Shown here: piece by piece, positions 8,388 through 17,540 of the stretch | How the letters are laid out: each line of letters starts with the position of its first letter | Position numbering within the stretch: position 1 is the stretch's first letter | From: Mycolicibacterium peregrinum | GTDB taxonomy: Bacteria > Actinomycetota > Actinomycetes > Mycobacteriales > Mycobacteriaceae | Assembly (NCBI RefSeq): GCF_001665785.1 | Contig: NZ_LZSO01000051.1 | Span: 124,001 to 188,000 of the forward strand | Direction: 5' to 3' | DNA: 64,000 nucleotides | The notes under the pieces: generated by a model | What the model was told of the DNA's origin: nothing | The model's database searches: none | Seen by the model: the letters and a program-made list of their open reading frames with translations, nothing else | Program-made: the position numbers and the translations under genes

Positions 8388-9869
8388 CTAAGGGGTGACG
8401 GGTTCGGCGAACACCGTGGCCGTCGAACGACCGCGCAGGACCGTCGAACCGCGCACCACCCAGTGCTCACCTTCGTCGGCATCGGCATGGGCCAGTGCGC
8501 TTCCCGAACACAACACCGTCGACTCGCGGTCCTTGGCGTGGTCGGCCAGGCGCGCCGCTTCGTTGACGGCGTCACCGATCACGGTGTACTCGTAACGGTT
8601 CTCGGCGCCGATGTTTCCTGCGAACACCGAGCCGCACGAAATGCCCACGCCGAACTCCACATCCGGCAGCTGGTGCAGCCGTGGCACCAGCGCCCGAGCG
8701 GTGGCCAGCGCCGAGGACGCCGGGTTGTCCAGCCGTAGCGGGGCACCGAAGACGGCAAGCACGGCGTCGCCCTCGAACTTGTTGATCAGACCGTGATGCC
8801 GTTCGACGGTATCCACCACGATCTTGAAGAACCCGTTGAGCAGTTGCGCCACTTCCTGGGGCGGGCGTGAGGCAGCGAGGGCTGTCGAGCCGACCAGATC
8901 GACGTAGAGGACGGCGGCCTCGCGGACGTCCCCGGTGACGGCCCCACCCTGCTGCAAAGCGTGGCGAGCCACGTCGACGCCGACGTACCGACCGAACAGA
9001 TCGCGCAACCGGTTCCGCTCGGCCAGGCCGGCCAGCATCCGATTGAATCCGTACTGGAGCCGGCCGATCTCGGACGATTCGTACACCTTCACCGAGACAC
9101 CGGACCAGCCGCGTTCGACCGCTTTCATGGCGAGCACGACTTCTCCCACCGGGTCCGATACCGAACGCGCCACCAGGACCATCGACCGAAGTCCGAAGAC
9201 CAGCGAGATGACGGCCAGCACCAACACTGCCGCCTCGACCGGGGCCGACTTCTGCACGAACCAGCCGTTGGAGCGGGCCAACACGATCAATGCGATCCCG
9301 GCCAGGGGCAGGCCGCTGAAGAGGGTCCAGATGGTGATCAGCCGGGCCAGCACGCCGGGCATGCGCACCATCGTCGACGAGGATGCGGTCAGCGACGCGG
9401 CCACGATCGGTCGCAACATGCGTTGCGTCACCAGAAATCCCATGCAGGCGGCCGCGACACCGCCGAACAGGATCGCCCCGCCCATCACATAGGCGACGCC
9501 TCCCCCGGCACCGAGGTTCAGCAGCGTGTACACGAGCGCGCTCACCGCCCAGGTGGTGAACTGGATGATGGTCTGCCGCGGTGCGATACGCATGGCGGCC
9601 CGCTGCTGCTGCGGTGTCGGATCCGCCCCCGCGGCAAACCATTTGAACGTCGGATAGACATTGACCCAACCCACGACAGTATCGACGATTGCGGCCGCGA
9701 CCATCAGCGCGATCAGCGCAACAAGGTTCGCCTGGGTCAGCAGTTCGCGCGCATCACCGACGGTGTTACGGCTGAGCGCCAGGACCACCAGTGTCACCGC
9801 AGCCGCCGCCGTGGTCTGGGCGTAGATCTGCCTGGCCGCGTAACTCACGCTGAGCCGGATCGCCCCCAT
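8388..9869 (-). CDS. Membrane-bound class III adenylate cyclase with HAMP domain
   Basis: 493 residues with the architecture of the mycobacterial Rv1318c-Rv1320c/Rv3645 cyclases: about six membrane helices (roughly 19-33, 48-68, 101-120, 125-146, 176-198, 211-232), a HAMP linker (about 233-285) and a cytoplasmic cyclase domain. Key residues are visible: metal-binding D324 (YVDLVGST) and D368 (KFEGDAV), purine-selecting K364, and transition-state N436 and R440 in YTVIGDAVNEAAR. It should make cAMP at the inner membrane. It stands alone between a repeat and a hydratase gene and may have nothing to do with the catabolic operons. Confidence 0.92.
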   Translation of the reverse strand: MGAIRLSVSYAARQIYAQTTAAAAVTLVVLALSRNTVGDARELLTQANLVALIALMVAAAIVDTVVGWVNVYPTFKWFAAGADPTPQQQRAAMRIAPRQTIIQFTTWAVSALVYTLLNLGAGGGVAYVMGGAILFGGVAAACMGFLVTQRMLRPIVAASLTASSSTMVRMPGVLARLITIWTLFSGLPLAGIALIVLARSNGWFVQKSAPVEAAVLVLAVISLVFGLRSMVLVARSVSDPVGEVVLAMKAVERGWSGVSVKVYESSEIGRLQYGFNRMLAGLAERNRLRDLFGRYVGVDVARHALQQGGAVTGDVREAAVLYVDLVGSTALAASRPPQEVAQLLNGFFKIVVDTVERHHGLINKFEGDAVLAVFGAPLRLDNPASSALATARALVPRLHQLPDVEFGVGISCGSVFAGNIGAENRYEYTVIGDAVNEAARLADHAKDRESTVLCSGSALAHADADEGEHWVVRGSTVLRGRSTATVFAEPVTP

Positions 9870-9885
9870 CTTCAGAGGCCCAGGC

Positions 9886-10668
9886 CTACTTGATGTTCTG
9901 CTTCATTCCGTCGATATCCATCAGTACCGGCCATCCGCTGACGCTAAGCGCGTTGCCGTGCCCGGTCTGGTGAATGTCGAACACCGATTGGATCGCGGCG
10001 TAGAAGCCCTGCACGTCGAGGGTCTGATTGACCGCGCGTTTGGCCTGACGGAGCGCGAAGGCGGGCATCTGCGCGATCTGCGCGGCCAGCTCGGCCGTCT
10101 GGGCGTCGAGTTCGTCACGAGGGACCACCCGGTTGACCATGCCGGTGCGCTCGGCCTCCTCCGCGGTCAATGCCCGGCCCGTGAACAGGATCTCCTTGGC
10201 CTTCCGGGCGCCGAGTTCCCAGGTGTGACCGTGGTACTCGACACCACCGATGCCCATCAGTGCGACCGGATCGGAGAACAGCGCATCGTCGGCGGCCAGG
10301 ATCAGATCGCACGGCCAGCAGAGCAGCAGGCCACCCGAGATGCAGCGTCCCTGCACGGCCGCGATCGACGGTTTGGGCACATTGCGCCACCGCAGCGTGT
10401 ACTCCAGATAGCGTCGCGACTCGTGCTCGATGAGGAATTCCAGGGTGATCTTGTCCGGCACCGGCCCGCCGCCACGCAGGTCATGACCTGCCGAGAAGTG
10501 CTTCCCGTTGGCCCGCAGCACGATCACCTTCACGTCGCGGTCATCGGCGGCCCTGGTCCAGGCGGCATCGAGTTCGTCGAGGAGTTCGGGGTTCTGCGCG
10601 TTGGCGGCTTCCGGCCGGTTCAGTGTGATCGTGGCGATCGAATCGGCGACGTCATAGTCGATGTACAC
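9886..10668 (-). CDS. Enoyl-CoA hydratase/isomerase family protein
   Basis: 260-residue crotonase-fold protein. The oxyanion-hole segments are present (GKHFSAGHDLRG and GRCISGGLLLCWPCDL), but the usual catalytic PE...GG pair region reads DPVALMGIGGVEYHGHTWE, so it may be an isomerase or hydrolase rather than a straight hydratase. GTG at 10668 is preferred because AAGGA lies 5 nt upstream; an in-frame start at 10695 would add nine residues. It is divergent from the TetR gene, with a perfect GAGAATACTATTCTC palindrome between them, so control by that repressor is likely. Confidence 0.85.
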   Translation of the reverse strand: MYIDYDVADSIATITLNRPEAANAQNPELLDELDAAWTRAADDRDVKVIVLRANGKHFSAGHDLRGGGPVPDKITLEFLIEHESRRYLEYTLRWRNVPKPSIAAVQGRCISGGLLLCWPCDLILAADDALFSDPVALMGIGGVEYHGHTWELGARKAKEILFTGRALTAEEAERTGMVNRVVPRDELDAQTAELAAQIAQMPAFALRQAKRAVNQTLDVQGFYAAIQSVFDIHQTGHGNALSVSGWPVLMDIDGMKQNIK

Positions 10669-10788
10669 GTGGTTCCTTCTGCTCACCGCTGCCACCCGAC
10701 AGCCGTCCTCGCGATGCGGCAGCTACCGACCAACAGCGCCCCGGCGACGCCGAAATTTGATGCGAAACCCTTCTTCTCAAAGGACTTC

Positions 10789-10794
10789 TATAAT
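10789..10794 (+). promoter_or_regulatory. Possible -10 hexamer TATAAT
   Basis: A consensus TATAAT lies 10 nt before the palindrome at 10804 and reads toward the TetR gene. No convincing -35 box is at the normal distance. If used, transcription would start close to or inside the palindrome, which would suit repression. Confidence 0.35.
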
Positions 10795-10803
10795 TCCCGT
10801 CAT

Positions 10804-10818
10804 GAGAATACTATTCTC
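10804..10818. promoter_or_regulatory. Perfect palindromic operator GAGAATACTATTCTC
   Basis: A perfect 15-bp palindrome around a central C, located between the divergent hydratase (start 10668) and TetR gene (start 10941). It is one of eight related sites. Its position beside a TetR gene makes that protein the best candidate for the factor that binds all of them. Confidence 0.75.
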
Positions 10819-10940
10819 ACAGTACGAAAGTTACAATCTCCGACACATTGGCCGCGAGGGGGTCTGGCACCACAATGGCAAGGCGTTCTCCGGTACAGTC
10901 AGTTCATGTTCTCCCCACTCGACAAGCGTCGGAGCAGCCA

Positions 10941-11594
10941 GTGACCACCGCTGGCGAAGAACCCGCGTGGAAGCAACGAGCTGTCGAGCGGTCGATCAAA
11001 ACGGCCAAGTTGCGTGCCGCCCAGCGCGTGCAACGCTTCCTCGATGCGGCCCAGGCGATCATCATCGAAAAGGGCAGCACCGACTTCACGGTCCAGGAGG
11101 TCGTGGACCGCTCTCGTCAATCGCTGCGCAGCTTCTACCTGCAGTTCGACGGTAAACACGAGCTCCTGCTCGCGTTGTTCGAAGACGCGCTGAGCCGCTC
11201 GGCCGACCAGATCAGGGCCGCGACCTCGACCCAGGGCGAACCGATCGAACGCCTGAAGGTTGCCATTCAGCTGCTTTTCGAATCGTCGCGCCCCGATCCG
11301 GCCGCCAAGCGCCCGCTGTTCACCGACTTCGCGCCGCGTTTGCTGGTGTCGCATCCGTCGGAGGTCAAGGTTGCCCACGCTCCGCTGCTGGCCCTGCTCA
11401 CCGAGCTCATGGAAGAAGCGTCCGAGGCCGGCCAGCTCCGCCCGGGGATCAACCCGCGACGGATGGCGGCGATGACGATGCAGACCGTGATGTTCGTCGC
11501 GCAGTCCAGCGGAGGCGCTGACGAGGCATCGATCCATCCGATCAGCGCCGAAGAGGTCTGGGACTTCGTGGCCAATGGATTCGCCGCCAGCTAG
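10941..11594 (+). CDS. TetR-family transcriptional regulator, candidate master repressor
   Basis: 217-residue TetR-type regulator. After a basic N-terminal arm (AVERSIKTAKLRAAQRVQ), the helix-turn-helix spans about residues 30-75: FTVQEVVDRSRQSLRSFYLQF, followed by the usual DGKHELL. The C-terminal part is a helical ligand domain. Start: GTG at 10941, with GGAG 8 nt upstream and the N-terminus VTTAGEEPAWK; in-frame ATGs at 10848 and 10875 would give an unusual extension. It is flanked by two palindromes of the recurrent family (10804 and 11597), the classical sign of autoregulation. The ligand is probably an acyl-CoA pathway intermediate, by analogy with KstR and KstR2. Confidence 0.85.
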   Translation: MTTAGEEPAWKQRAVERSIKTAKLRAAQRVQRFLDAAQAIIIEKGSTDFTVQEVVDRSRQSLRSFYLQFDGKHELLLALFEDALSRSADQIRAATSTQGEPIERLKVAIQLLFESSRPDPAAKRPLFTDFAPRLLVSHPSEVKVAHAPLLALLTELMEEASEAGQLRPGINPRRMAAMTMQTVMFVAQSSGGADEASIHPISAEEVWDFVANGFAAS

Positions 11595-11596
11595 TT

Positions 11597-11611
11597 GAGA
11601 ATTTCGTTCTC
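11597..11611. promoter_or_regulatory. Palindromic operator GAGAATTTCGTTCTC
   Basis: Second palindrome next to the TetR gene, starting 2 nt after its stop codon and upstream of the decayed reductase gene. It probably served the promoter of that now-broken gene. A 6-bp hairpin TAAGGA/TCCTTA follows at 11613-11632. Confidence 0.6.
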
Positions 11612-11639
11612 CTAAGGAAAGAACTCTCCTTACACTCAG

Positions 11640-11960
11640 GCGCGTACCCGATCTCCGAACGCACCGCCACCGCGTCGCGCAATGGGCGACCGACACCATC
11701 GGAACCCACGCATTGCGCTCGATCATCGAGCATCCGCACCTGGAGTCGACCGCTGTTCATGTCTTCGGCACCGACAAGGTCGGCACCGACGCGGGCGAAC
11801 TGTGCGGCGATTCCAGGCGACCTGGTACTGCGGTACGAATCTCACCGAGGACTGGGACCTGCAGCCCACCGGTTGGCGGTGCCCTTCGTCTGCGCCGCCG
11901 AGCCGGGCATTCCGCTCCACCCTGGACTTGCCGCAGATCGTCGCCACAATAGCCGACTGA
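11640..11960 (+). pseudogene. Remnant of a dihydrodipicolinate reductase-like (NAD(P)H-dependent) gene
   Basis: Pieces of one family are visible in two frames. The N-terminal Rossmann part reads HRVAQWATDTIGTHALRSII, then VHVFGTDKVGTDAGELCG. It is followed directly by typical C-terminal pieces: FQATWYCGTNLTEDWDLQPT, VPFVCAAEPGI and STLDLPQIVATIAD, then TGA at 11958. Family proteins have about 350 residues; here about 105 remain, so roughly 240 internal residues are gone, at least two frame changes follow, and no good start codon is left. Intact relatives often sit in mycobacterial lipid or steroid catabolic clusters. This explains most of the 512-nt gap between the TetR and SDR genes; I see nothing else in it beyond the two operators. 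Confidence 0.75.
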
Positions 11961-11973
11961 GAATCATATTCTT
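11959..11973. promoter_or_regulatory. Near-palindromic operator GAGAATCATATTCTT
   Basis: One mismatch from the recurrent palindrome. It lies 135 nt upstream of the mycofactocin-type SDR at 12108 and overlaps the stop codon of the decayed gene. It would bring that SDR into the same regulon. Confidence 0.5.
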
Positions 11974-12107
11974 TTAAGCAGAGAGTACAAATTGCCCGAA
12001 ACGTATCTGTCGTTGACACAGCGGGCGGCCCGGTGACAGAGTTGCTGAGCAGGTGCACAGTATTTCACCGCTACGTGGCAGACACGCAAACAGAACTGGG
12101 GTAACAA

Positions 12108-12953
12108 ATGACTGGACGGGTGGAAGGCAAGGTCGCGTTCGTCACCGGCGCGGCCCGCGGCCAGGGACGTAGTCACGCAGTACGGCTGGCGCAAGAGGGC
12201 GCCGACATCATCGCGATCGACATCTGTGGACCGATCCGGCCCGGCGTCGAGACCGCCATCCCGGCCTCTACCTCCGATGACCTGGCCGAGACCGCGAATC
12301 TCATCAAGGGGCTCAACCGCCGCGTCGTCACGGCCGAGGTCGACGTTCGCGACGCCGATGCGATCAAGGCCGCCGTGGACAGCGGCGTCGAGCAGCTGGG
12401 ACGCCTCGACATCATCGTGGCCAATGCCGGCATCGGCAACGGCGGCGACGTCCTGCACGAGACCAGTCAGCTGGACTGGGACGAGATGATCGACATCAAC
12501 CTGTCGGGTGTCTGGAAGTCGGTCAAAGCTGCTGTGCCGCACCTGATCGAAGGTGGCCGCGGCGGATCGATCATCCTGACCAGCTCGGTCGGCGGGCTCA
12601 AGGCCTACCCGCACTGCGGTAACTATGTCGCCGCCAAGCACGGCGTCGTGGGGTTGATGCGCGGCTTTGCCGTGGAGTTGGGTCAGCACAATATCCGTTG
12701 CAACACCGTGCATCCCACACATGTGGCGACCCCGATGCTCCACAACGACGGCACGTTCAAGATGTTCCGGCCCGACCTGGAGAACCCCGGCCCCGACGAC
12801 ATGGCGCCGATCTGCCAGCTGTTCCACACCCTGCCCATCCCGTGGGTCGAGGCCGTGGACATCAGCAACGCCGTACTGTTCCTGGCCTCCGACGAGGCCC
12901 GTTACATCACCGGTGTGACCTTGCCGGTCGATGCCGGAAGCTGCCTCAAGTAG
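12108..12953 (+). CDS. Mycofactocin-coupled SDR-family oxidoreductase
   Basis: 281-residue short-chain dehydrogenase. The nucleotide loop GAARGQGRSHAVRLAQEGAD, followed by IIAIDICGPI, is the signature of the mycofactocin-associated SDR family, whose NAD cofactor stays bound and is re-oxidised through the redox peptide mycofactocin. The catalytic triad is Ser in ILTSSVGG, Tyr in NYVAAKHG and the following Lys. It likely oxidises an alcohol or hydroxyl intermediate. No mycofactocin biosynthesis gene (mftA-F) lies in the window. GGGGTAACAA precedes the ATG. Confidence 0.9.
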   Translation: MTGRVEGKVAFVTGAARGQGRSHAVRLAQEGADIIAIDICGPIRPGVETAIPASTSDDLAETANLIKGLNRRVVTAEVDVRDADAIKAAVDSGVEQLGRLDIIVANAGIGNGGDVLHETSQLDWDEMIDINLSGVWKSVKAAVPHLIEGGRGGSIILTSSVGGLKAYPHCGNYVAAKHGVVGLMRGFAVELGQHNIRCNTVHPTHVATPMLHNDGTFKMFRPDLENPGPDDMAPICQLFHTLPIPWVEAVDISNAVLFLASDEARYITGVTLPVDAGSCLK

Positions 12954-12963
12954 GTCCGGATCC

Positions 12964-13770
12964 CTAGCCCGGACCGAGCGTTGCGGCACCGGTCTGCGGG
13001 TGGCGGTACCAGCCACCCGCAGCCCGCGTGCCACCGTCGACGTGAAGCGTCTGCCCGGTGACATACCCGGACAGACCCGAGGCCAGATAGACAGCCGCCC
13101 CGGCGATCTCGTCGACATGGCCGGCCCGGCCCAATGGGATGGCATCAGCGATTCCCTCCGGTGGCCCGTCCGGCGACAGTGCCATGAGCCCCTCGGTGAG
13201 GGTGAGGTCGGGGGCGATCGCGTTGACCCGGATGTTGTGCGGCGCCAACTCGAACGACGCGGTCTGGGTGTAGTTGATGACGCCCGCCTTCGCCGCCGCG
13301 TACGCGGCATAACCGGGAGCCGCACGCACTCCCTCGATCGACGTGAGATTGATGATGCTGCCCGGCAATTCATCGGCGACCAATCGGCGCGCCACCCGCT
13401 GTGTGCACAAGAGGACGTGGCGCAGATTGCTCCGGTACAGCGCGTCCCAACCATTCTCGCTCGTTTCCAGCAGCGACGAGGCGAACACTCCACCGGCGTT
13501 GTTGACCAGGATCCGGACCGGGCCCAGTTCGGCGGTCGTTCGGGCCAAGGCGGCATCCACCTGCTCGCTGTCTCGCACGTCGGTGACGATGCCCAGTGCC
13601 CCGATTGATTCAGCGGATTCTGCACAGCTCTGCTCGTTGCGCTCCCAGATGGCCACCGAGGCACCGAACGCCGCCAGACCGGCAGCGATACCCCGGCCGA
13701 TGCCGGCGCCCCCGCCGGTGACCACAGCCACCTGTCCCGTGAGCAGAATGTCAGAAGGATTGATAGCCAT
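12964..13770 (-). CDS. SDR-family oxidoreductase
   Basis: 268-residue classical SDR: Rossmann motif TGGGAGIG near residue 19, NNAGG, and a catalytic Ser-Tyr-Lys in INLTSIEGVRAAPGYAAYAA followed by AKAG. The C-terminus is GYVTGQTLHVDGG. The start ATG at 13770 gives MAINPSDILLTGQVAVVTGG. It is convergent with the SDR at 12108 (10 nt apart) and divergent from the broken phosphotransferase gene. It probably oxidises a hydroxy or hydroxyacyl intermediate; specificity unknown. Confidence 0.9.
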   Translation of the reverse strand: MAINPSDILLTGQVAVVTGGGAGIGRGIAAGLAAFGASVAIWERNEQSCAESAESIGALGIVTDVRDSEQVDAALARTTAELGPVRILVNNAGGVFASSLLETSENGWDALYRSNLRHVLLCTQRVARRLVADELPGSIINLTSIEGVRAAPGYAAYAAAKAGVINYTQTASFELAPHNIRVNAIAPDLTLTEGLMALSPDGPPEGIADAIPLGRAGHVDEIAGAAVYLASGLSGYVTGQTLHVDGGTRAAGGWYRHPQTGAATLGPG

Positions 13771-13809
13771 GGTGATTGAGGCTAGCGGTGGGACAGGCGG
13801 TGAGGCTAG

Positions 13810-15102
13810 ATGCAACGTTGGGTGACCGGCGACGGAACCGGCCTCGAGTTTCCCGCCGATCCCGACACGCTCCGTGACGCCGGGCCGGTGTTCCTGACCG
13901 CCGCCATACATGCCTTCGGCGCTCTCCCACAGGACAACCGGATCAGCGCGATCACCCGGTTCGAAGATTGCACCGGAGGCAGCACCGGGCGTAAAGCCCT
14001 GCTGGACGTTCAGTACGCGGATCCGGCCGACGGCCTGCCTACCGAACTGTTCGTGAAGTTCTGACGCGACTTCGACAACCCACGCCGCGATCGGGGCAAG
14101 TCGCAGATGGAGCTCGAGGTGGCATTCGGAGCGTTGTCGGCCGAAACCAAGCTGCCCGTCATGGTGCCGGCGTGCCTGTTCGCCGACTATCACCACGCGT
14201 CCGGCACCGGCATGCTGCTGACCGAACGGATCGCGTTCGGTAGCGGCGGCCTCGAGCCACACCACGACAAGGGCCTGGACTACCGGATGCCTGATCCGCT
14301 CGGTCACTACCGAGCCTTGCTGACCTCGGTCGCACGGTTGGCCGGCGCCCACCAGGCCGGGGCGCTTCCCGATACGGTGGCCGATCAATTCCGTTACACC
14401 ACAGCCAAAGTGACGGTCGGCGCCCGGGTGCACCACTCTCCGACAGAGCTCACCGAGCAGGTGCACCGGCTGGCCGCATTCGCGACGCGGTATCCGGGGC
14501 TGCTGCCGGCCGTCGACGGCCGGCCGGAGTTCACCGCCCGCATGCTGGCCGACGTCGCCCGCATCGCCGCGGCCGAGGACGCGATCGTGACCTGGCTGCA
14601 TGCTACCGAGGACCAGATCGCGCTGTGCCACTGGAACGCCAACGTCGACAACGCCTGGTTCTGGCGCGAGCCGGACGGGACGTTGGGGTGCGGGTTGATG
14701 GACTGGGGTTGTGTCAGCGTGATGAATGTCGCGATGGCCCTGTGGGGTTCGCTGTGCAGCGCCGAGACCGCACTCTGGGACCAACATCTCGACGTCCTAC
14801 TCAACCACTTCGCCTCCGAGTACACCGCCGCCGGTGGGCCGGTGCTCGACCTCGACAGGCTACGGACTCAGCTCATGCTCTACGCCGCGGTGATGGGAGT
14901 GGCCTGGTTGCTCGACGCACCGGCCCACCTTCAGACATACCTCGAGGCCACCGCGTCTGACCACCGCATCGACCGCTTCCACCCACGGATCGCCGACAAT
15001 GAGCCGGTACGGGCCCAGCTGCTGATGCTGTGCAATGTGCTGTACCTCTGGGACACTCAGGATTTCGGCACTCTGCTCGACGAGTTCGAGCGCCGGCCCT
15101 GA
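13810..15102 (+). pseudogene. APH/kinase-fold phosphotransferase gene with in-frame TGA
   Basis: One continuous frame of 430 codons interrupted only by TGA at 14062-14064, between ELFVKF and RDFDNPRRDRGKSQMELEV. Coding quality and frame are the same on both sides. Family members have a Ser there (KFSRDF-like), one base away from TGA (TCA to TGA). The downstream part keeps the Brenner-type loop HWNANVDNAWF and the metal-binding LMDWG, so the kinase fold was intact until recently. It is a recent pseudogene, a sequencing error, or a gene now expressed only as a fragment from ATG 14107. Substrate unknown. Confidence 0.8.
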
Positions 15103-15109
15103 GACCGGC

Positions 15110-17536
15110 TCAGCGAGTTGCCTTGCGACGCCCGCCCACCCCGGGTTCCGTGCCGATCACGCCGTCCTCGGCAAGTGCGGTGATCTCCTCGTCGGACAGT
15201 CCGAGCTCTGCCAGCAGTTCGTGATTGTGCTCGCCGAGCAGCGGTGCGGCCTGCCGGTGCAGTGCCCGCGGCCCGTTGGCGAGCGAGACGGGCAGGGTGC
15301 TGTGGGGTGCGGCGTTGTTCACCGGATGCCCGACATGCTCGAAGAACCGTCGGAAGCGCACCTGCGGAAGCTCCAACTGACGGTGCGGCTGCATCACCTT
15401 GGCCACCGGAACCTGGGCAGGCCAGAGTATTTCGACGATCTCGTCGCCGCTGCGAGGTAGGCACCAGGCCGCGAGTTTCTCGTCGATCAGATCGTGGTGA
15501 GCTCTCCGCCCCTCGGCGGAATCCAGCGCGACATCAATCGCCCAGTCCGGTTGCCCGAGCGCCGCACGGAGCGCGGCCCACTGGGCATCGGTGCTGACCG
15601 CGATCGCCACCCAGCTGTCGGCACGTCCGAACTCGTCGATCTCGGCGGTCTGGTAGATGTTCTGCGGCGCCGCGGCCGGTCCGCGGTTACCGTCGCGCTG
15701 CAGCAGCGCACCGTAGGCCGAGTACTCGATGACCTGTTCGGCGCCGATGTTGAGTGCGGCGTCGACCATCGCGGCCTCTACGAGCACTCCCTGCCCGGTG
15801 CGACGGCGGTGCTCGAGCGCGAGCATCAATCCCGACAGTGCATGCACGCCGGCGTTGGGGTCGCCGATCGAATACGGTTCGAACGGAGTGCGATCCGGGT
15901 AGCCGGTGAGCCAGCTCAATCCCGAGGCGTCCTCGATGATGTAGGCGAACGCCGGGTTGTCCCGCCACGGCCCGTCGAGCCCGAAGCCGGGCATCCGGAC
16001 CATGATGATGTCCTCGCGCAGCGCTCGTAGCGAGTCGAAATCGAGCCCGATCTGTTCGATCACCCTCGGGGTGAAGTTCTCCACCACCACGTCGCAGGTG
16101 GCGATCAACCGGCGCAGCAGATCCCGGCCCTGTTCGGTCTGGAAGTCCAGGGTCAGACTCTTCTTGTTGGTGTTGAGCGCACTGAAGATCGGCGAACGCT
16201 CCCACCACTGCTCCACGGTCGCCGGGATACCGGCGATCAACCGGGTACCGTCCGGGCGCGGGGTCGACTCCAGGTGGATCACCTCGGCGCCGAGCATTCC
16301 CAGCGGATGCGTACACGACGGACCGGCCCAGAACGTGGTCATGTCGAGCACCCGCAACCCGCTGAACGGCAGCCGATCCCCGCCGGGCACACCGACCGGC
16401 ACATCCCGCGGGGTCAGTGCCGTCGCCCGGATCTCTTCGGTGTGCTCGCCGAGCAGAGGGGCCGGCGACGCTTCGCGCAACGCCACCCCGGACAGCCGGT
16501 ACGGCGCGGCGGGCTGGGTGAACCCGTACTGCGGGTTACGGACGAACGCCTGCCGCTGCACGAAATGGTCCATGGCCGTGACGTTCTCACCGTTGCCGAC
16601 CGGTGAGTTCGGGATCCGGAACGCGGACGCGAGGTCACGGACGTCGTCCACGCTCTGGCCGCGTAGCCAGCGGTACAGCTCCTCGGCATGAAGGTTTGCC
16701 TGCTCGGTGATGGTGAGCTCGGAGTTTTCGTCGATCCACTCGTCATGGCCTGACATCGCGCACAGATCCCACCACTGCTGGGCCGTGCCGCATCCGAGCG
16801 CCACGAGCCCGTCGGCGGCCTCCGCGACACCGGGAACCGTGGGCCTGCGCTCGGTACGCCACGGGCGGCCCAGCATCTCGAAATAGGTGACCGGGTAATA
16901 CGTCAGGCCCAGGATCTGTGCCTCCAGCGCCGACAGGTCCACCAGCTCGCCGTGGCCGTCATTGATCGCCCGCACCCGAAACGCAAGCGTCATGGCCGCC
17001 GCATAGGCGCCGGCCAACCACTCGCCCACCTGTCCGCCGATGGATACCGGCGCTCGGTCCTGCACGCCGCGTCCGATGCCGATCGCACCGCCGGACCACG
17101 CCTGCAAGGTGAATTCGGTGGCGGCCCGGCCGCTCCACGGACCATCCAACCCGAACGGTGTGATCGTTGTGACGATCAGGTGCGGATGCCGGCGAAAGAC
17201 GTCCTCCGGCGCGACCTTCTGAGCCACATCAGATTCCGGGGACCAGATCACGGCGTCGGCCGCTGCCACCAAGCGGTCCAGCAACTCGCGGTCACCGGAG
17301 GCCTCGTGGTCGACGACCACGCTGCGTTTCCCGCCCGCCAGGAAGGCGAACAACGCACCATCCCGGTCCGGGCCGATGTCTGCCCCCGACGCCGACCAAC
17401 GGCGCAACGGATCACCTTCGGGCGATTCGACTTTGATCACGTCGGCGCCGCCGTCGGCGAGGATCTTCGTGGCGTACGCGCCGGCGATCCCGCTGGACAG
17501 ATCGATGACGGTGTAGCCGTCTAGTGGTGAGCTCAT
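15110..17536 (-). CDS. Tandem-domain CaiB/BaiF family III CoA-transferase
   Basis: 808-residue protein with two full family III CoA-transferase units. Unit 1 (about 1-390) begins LDGYTVIDLSSGIAGAYATK; unit 2 (about 400-790) begins LRVLDMTTFWAGPSCTHPLG and continues GAEVIHLESTPRPDG. A standard CaiB/BaiF protein has about 400 residues and works as an interlocked dimer, so the fusion may be a covalent pseudo-dimer. It should move CoA between acids, activating a carboxylate for the hydratase, FadE and P450 operon. Start ATG 17536, 4 nt after the upstream stop; last gene of the eight-gene minus-strand operon. Confidence 0.88.
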   Translation of the reverse strand: MSSPLDGYTVIDLSSGIAGAYATKILADGGADVIKVESPEGDPLRRWSASGADIGPDRDGALFAFLAGGKRSVVVDHEASGDRELLDRLVAAADAVIWSPESDVAQKVAPEDVFRRHPHLIVTTITPFGLDGPWSGRAATEFTLQAWSGGAIGIGRGVQDRAPVSIGGQVGEWLAGAYAAAMTLAFRVRAINDGHGELVDLSALEAQILGLTYYPVTYFEMLGRPWRTERRPTVPGVAEAADGLVALGCGTAQQWWDLCAMSGHDEWIDENSELTITEQANLHAEELYRWLRGQSVDDVRDLASAFRIPNSPVGNGENVTAMDHFVQRQAFVRNPQYGFTQPAAPYRLSGVALREASPAPLLGEHTEEIRATALTPRDVPVGVPGGDRLPFSGLRVLDMTTFWAGPSCTHPLGMLGAEVIHLESTPRPDGTRLIAGIPATVEQWWERSPIFSALNTNKKSLTLDFQTEQGRDLLRRLIATCDVVVENFTPRVIEQIGLDFDSLRALREDIIMVRMPGFGLDGPWRDNPAFAYIIEDASGLSWLTGYPDRTPFEPYSIGDPNAGVHALSGLMLALEHRRRTGQGVLVEAAMVDAALNIGAEQVIEYSAYGALLQRDGNRGPAAAPQNIYQTAEIDEFGRADSWVAIAVSTDAQWAALRAALGQPDWAIDVALDSAEGRRAHHDLIDEKLAAWCLPRSGDEIVEILWPAQVPVAKVMQPHRQLELPQVRFRRFFEHVGHPVNNAAPHSTLPVSLANGPRALHRQAAPLLGEHNHELLAELGLSDEEITALAEDGVIGTEPGVGGRRKATR

Positions 17537-17540
17537 GCGT

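Noticed and set aside
14062..14064. In-frame TGA as a possible selenocysteine codon
   Set aside because: The family has Ser at this place, no hairpin resembling a SECIS element is evident, and selenocysteine is not expected in this kinase fold. A nonsense mutation is simpler.
12964..14787. A 607-residue minus-strand protein
   Set aside because: Only the last 268 residues are an SDR; the N-terminal half is the antisense of the phosphotransferase gene. The real start is ATG 13770.
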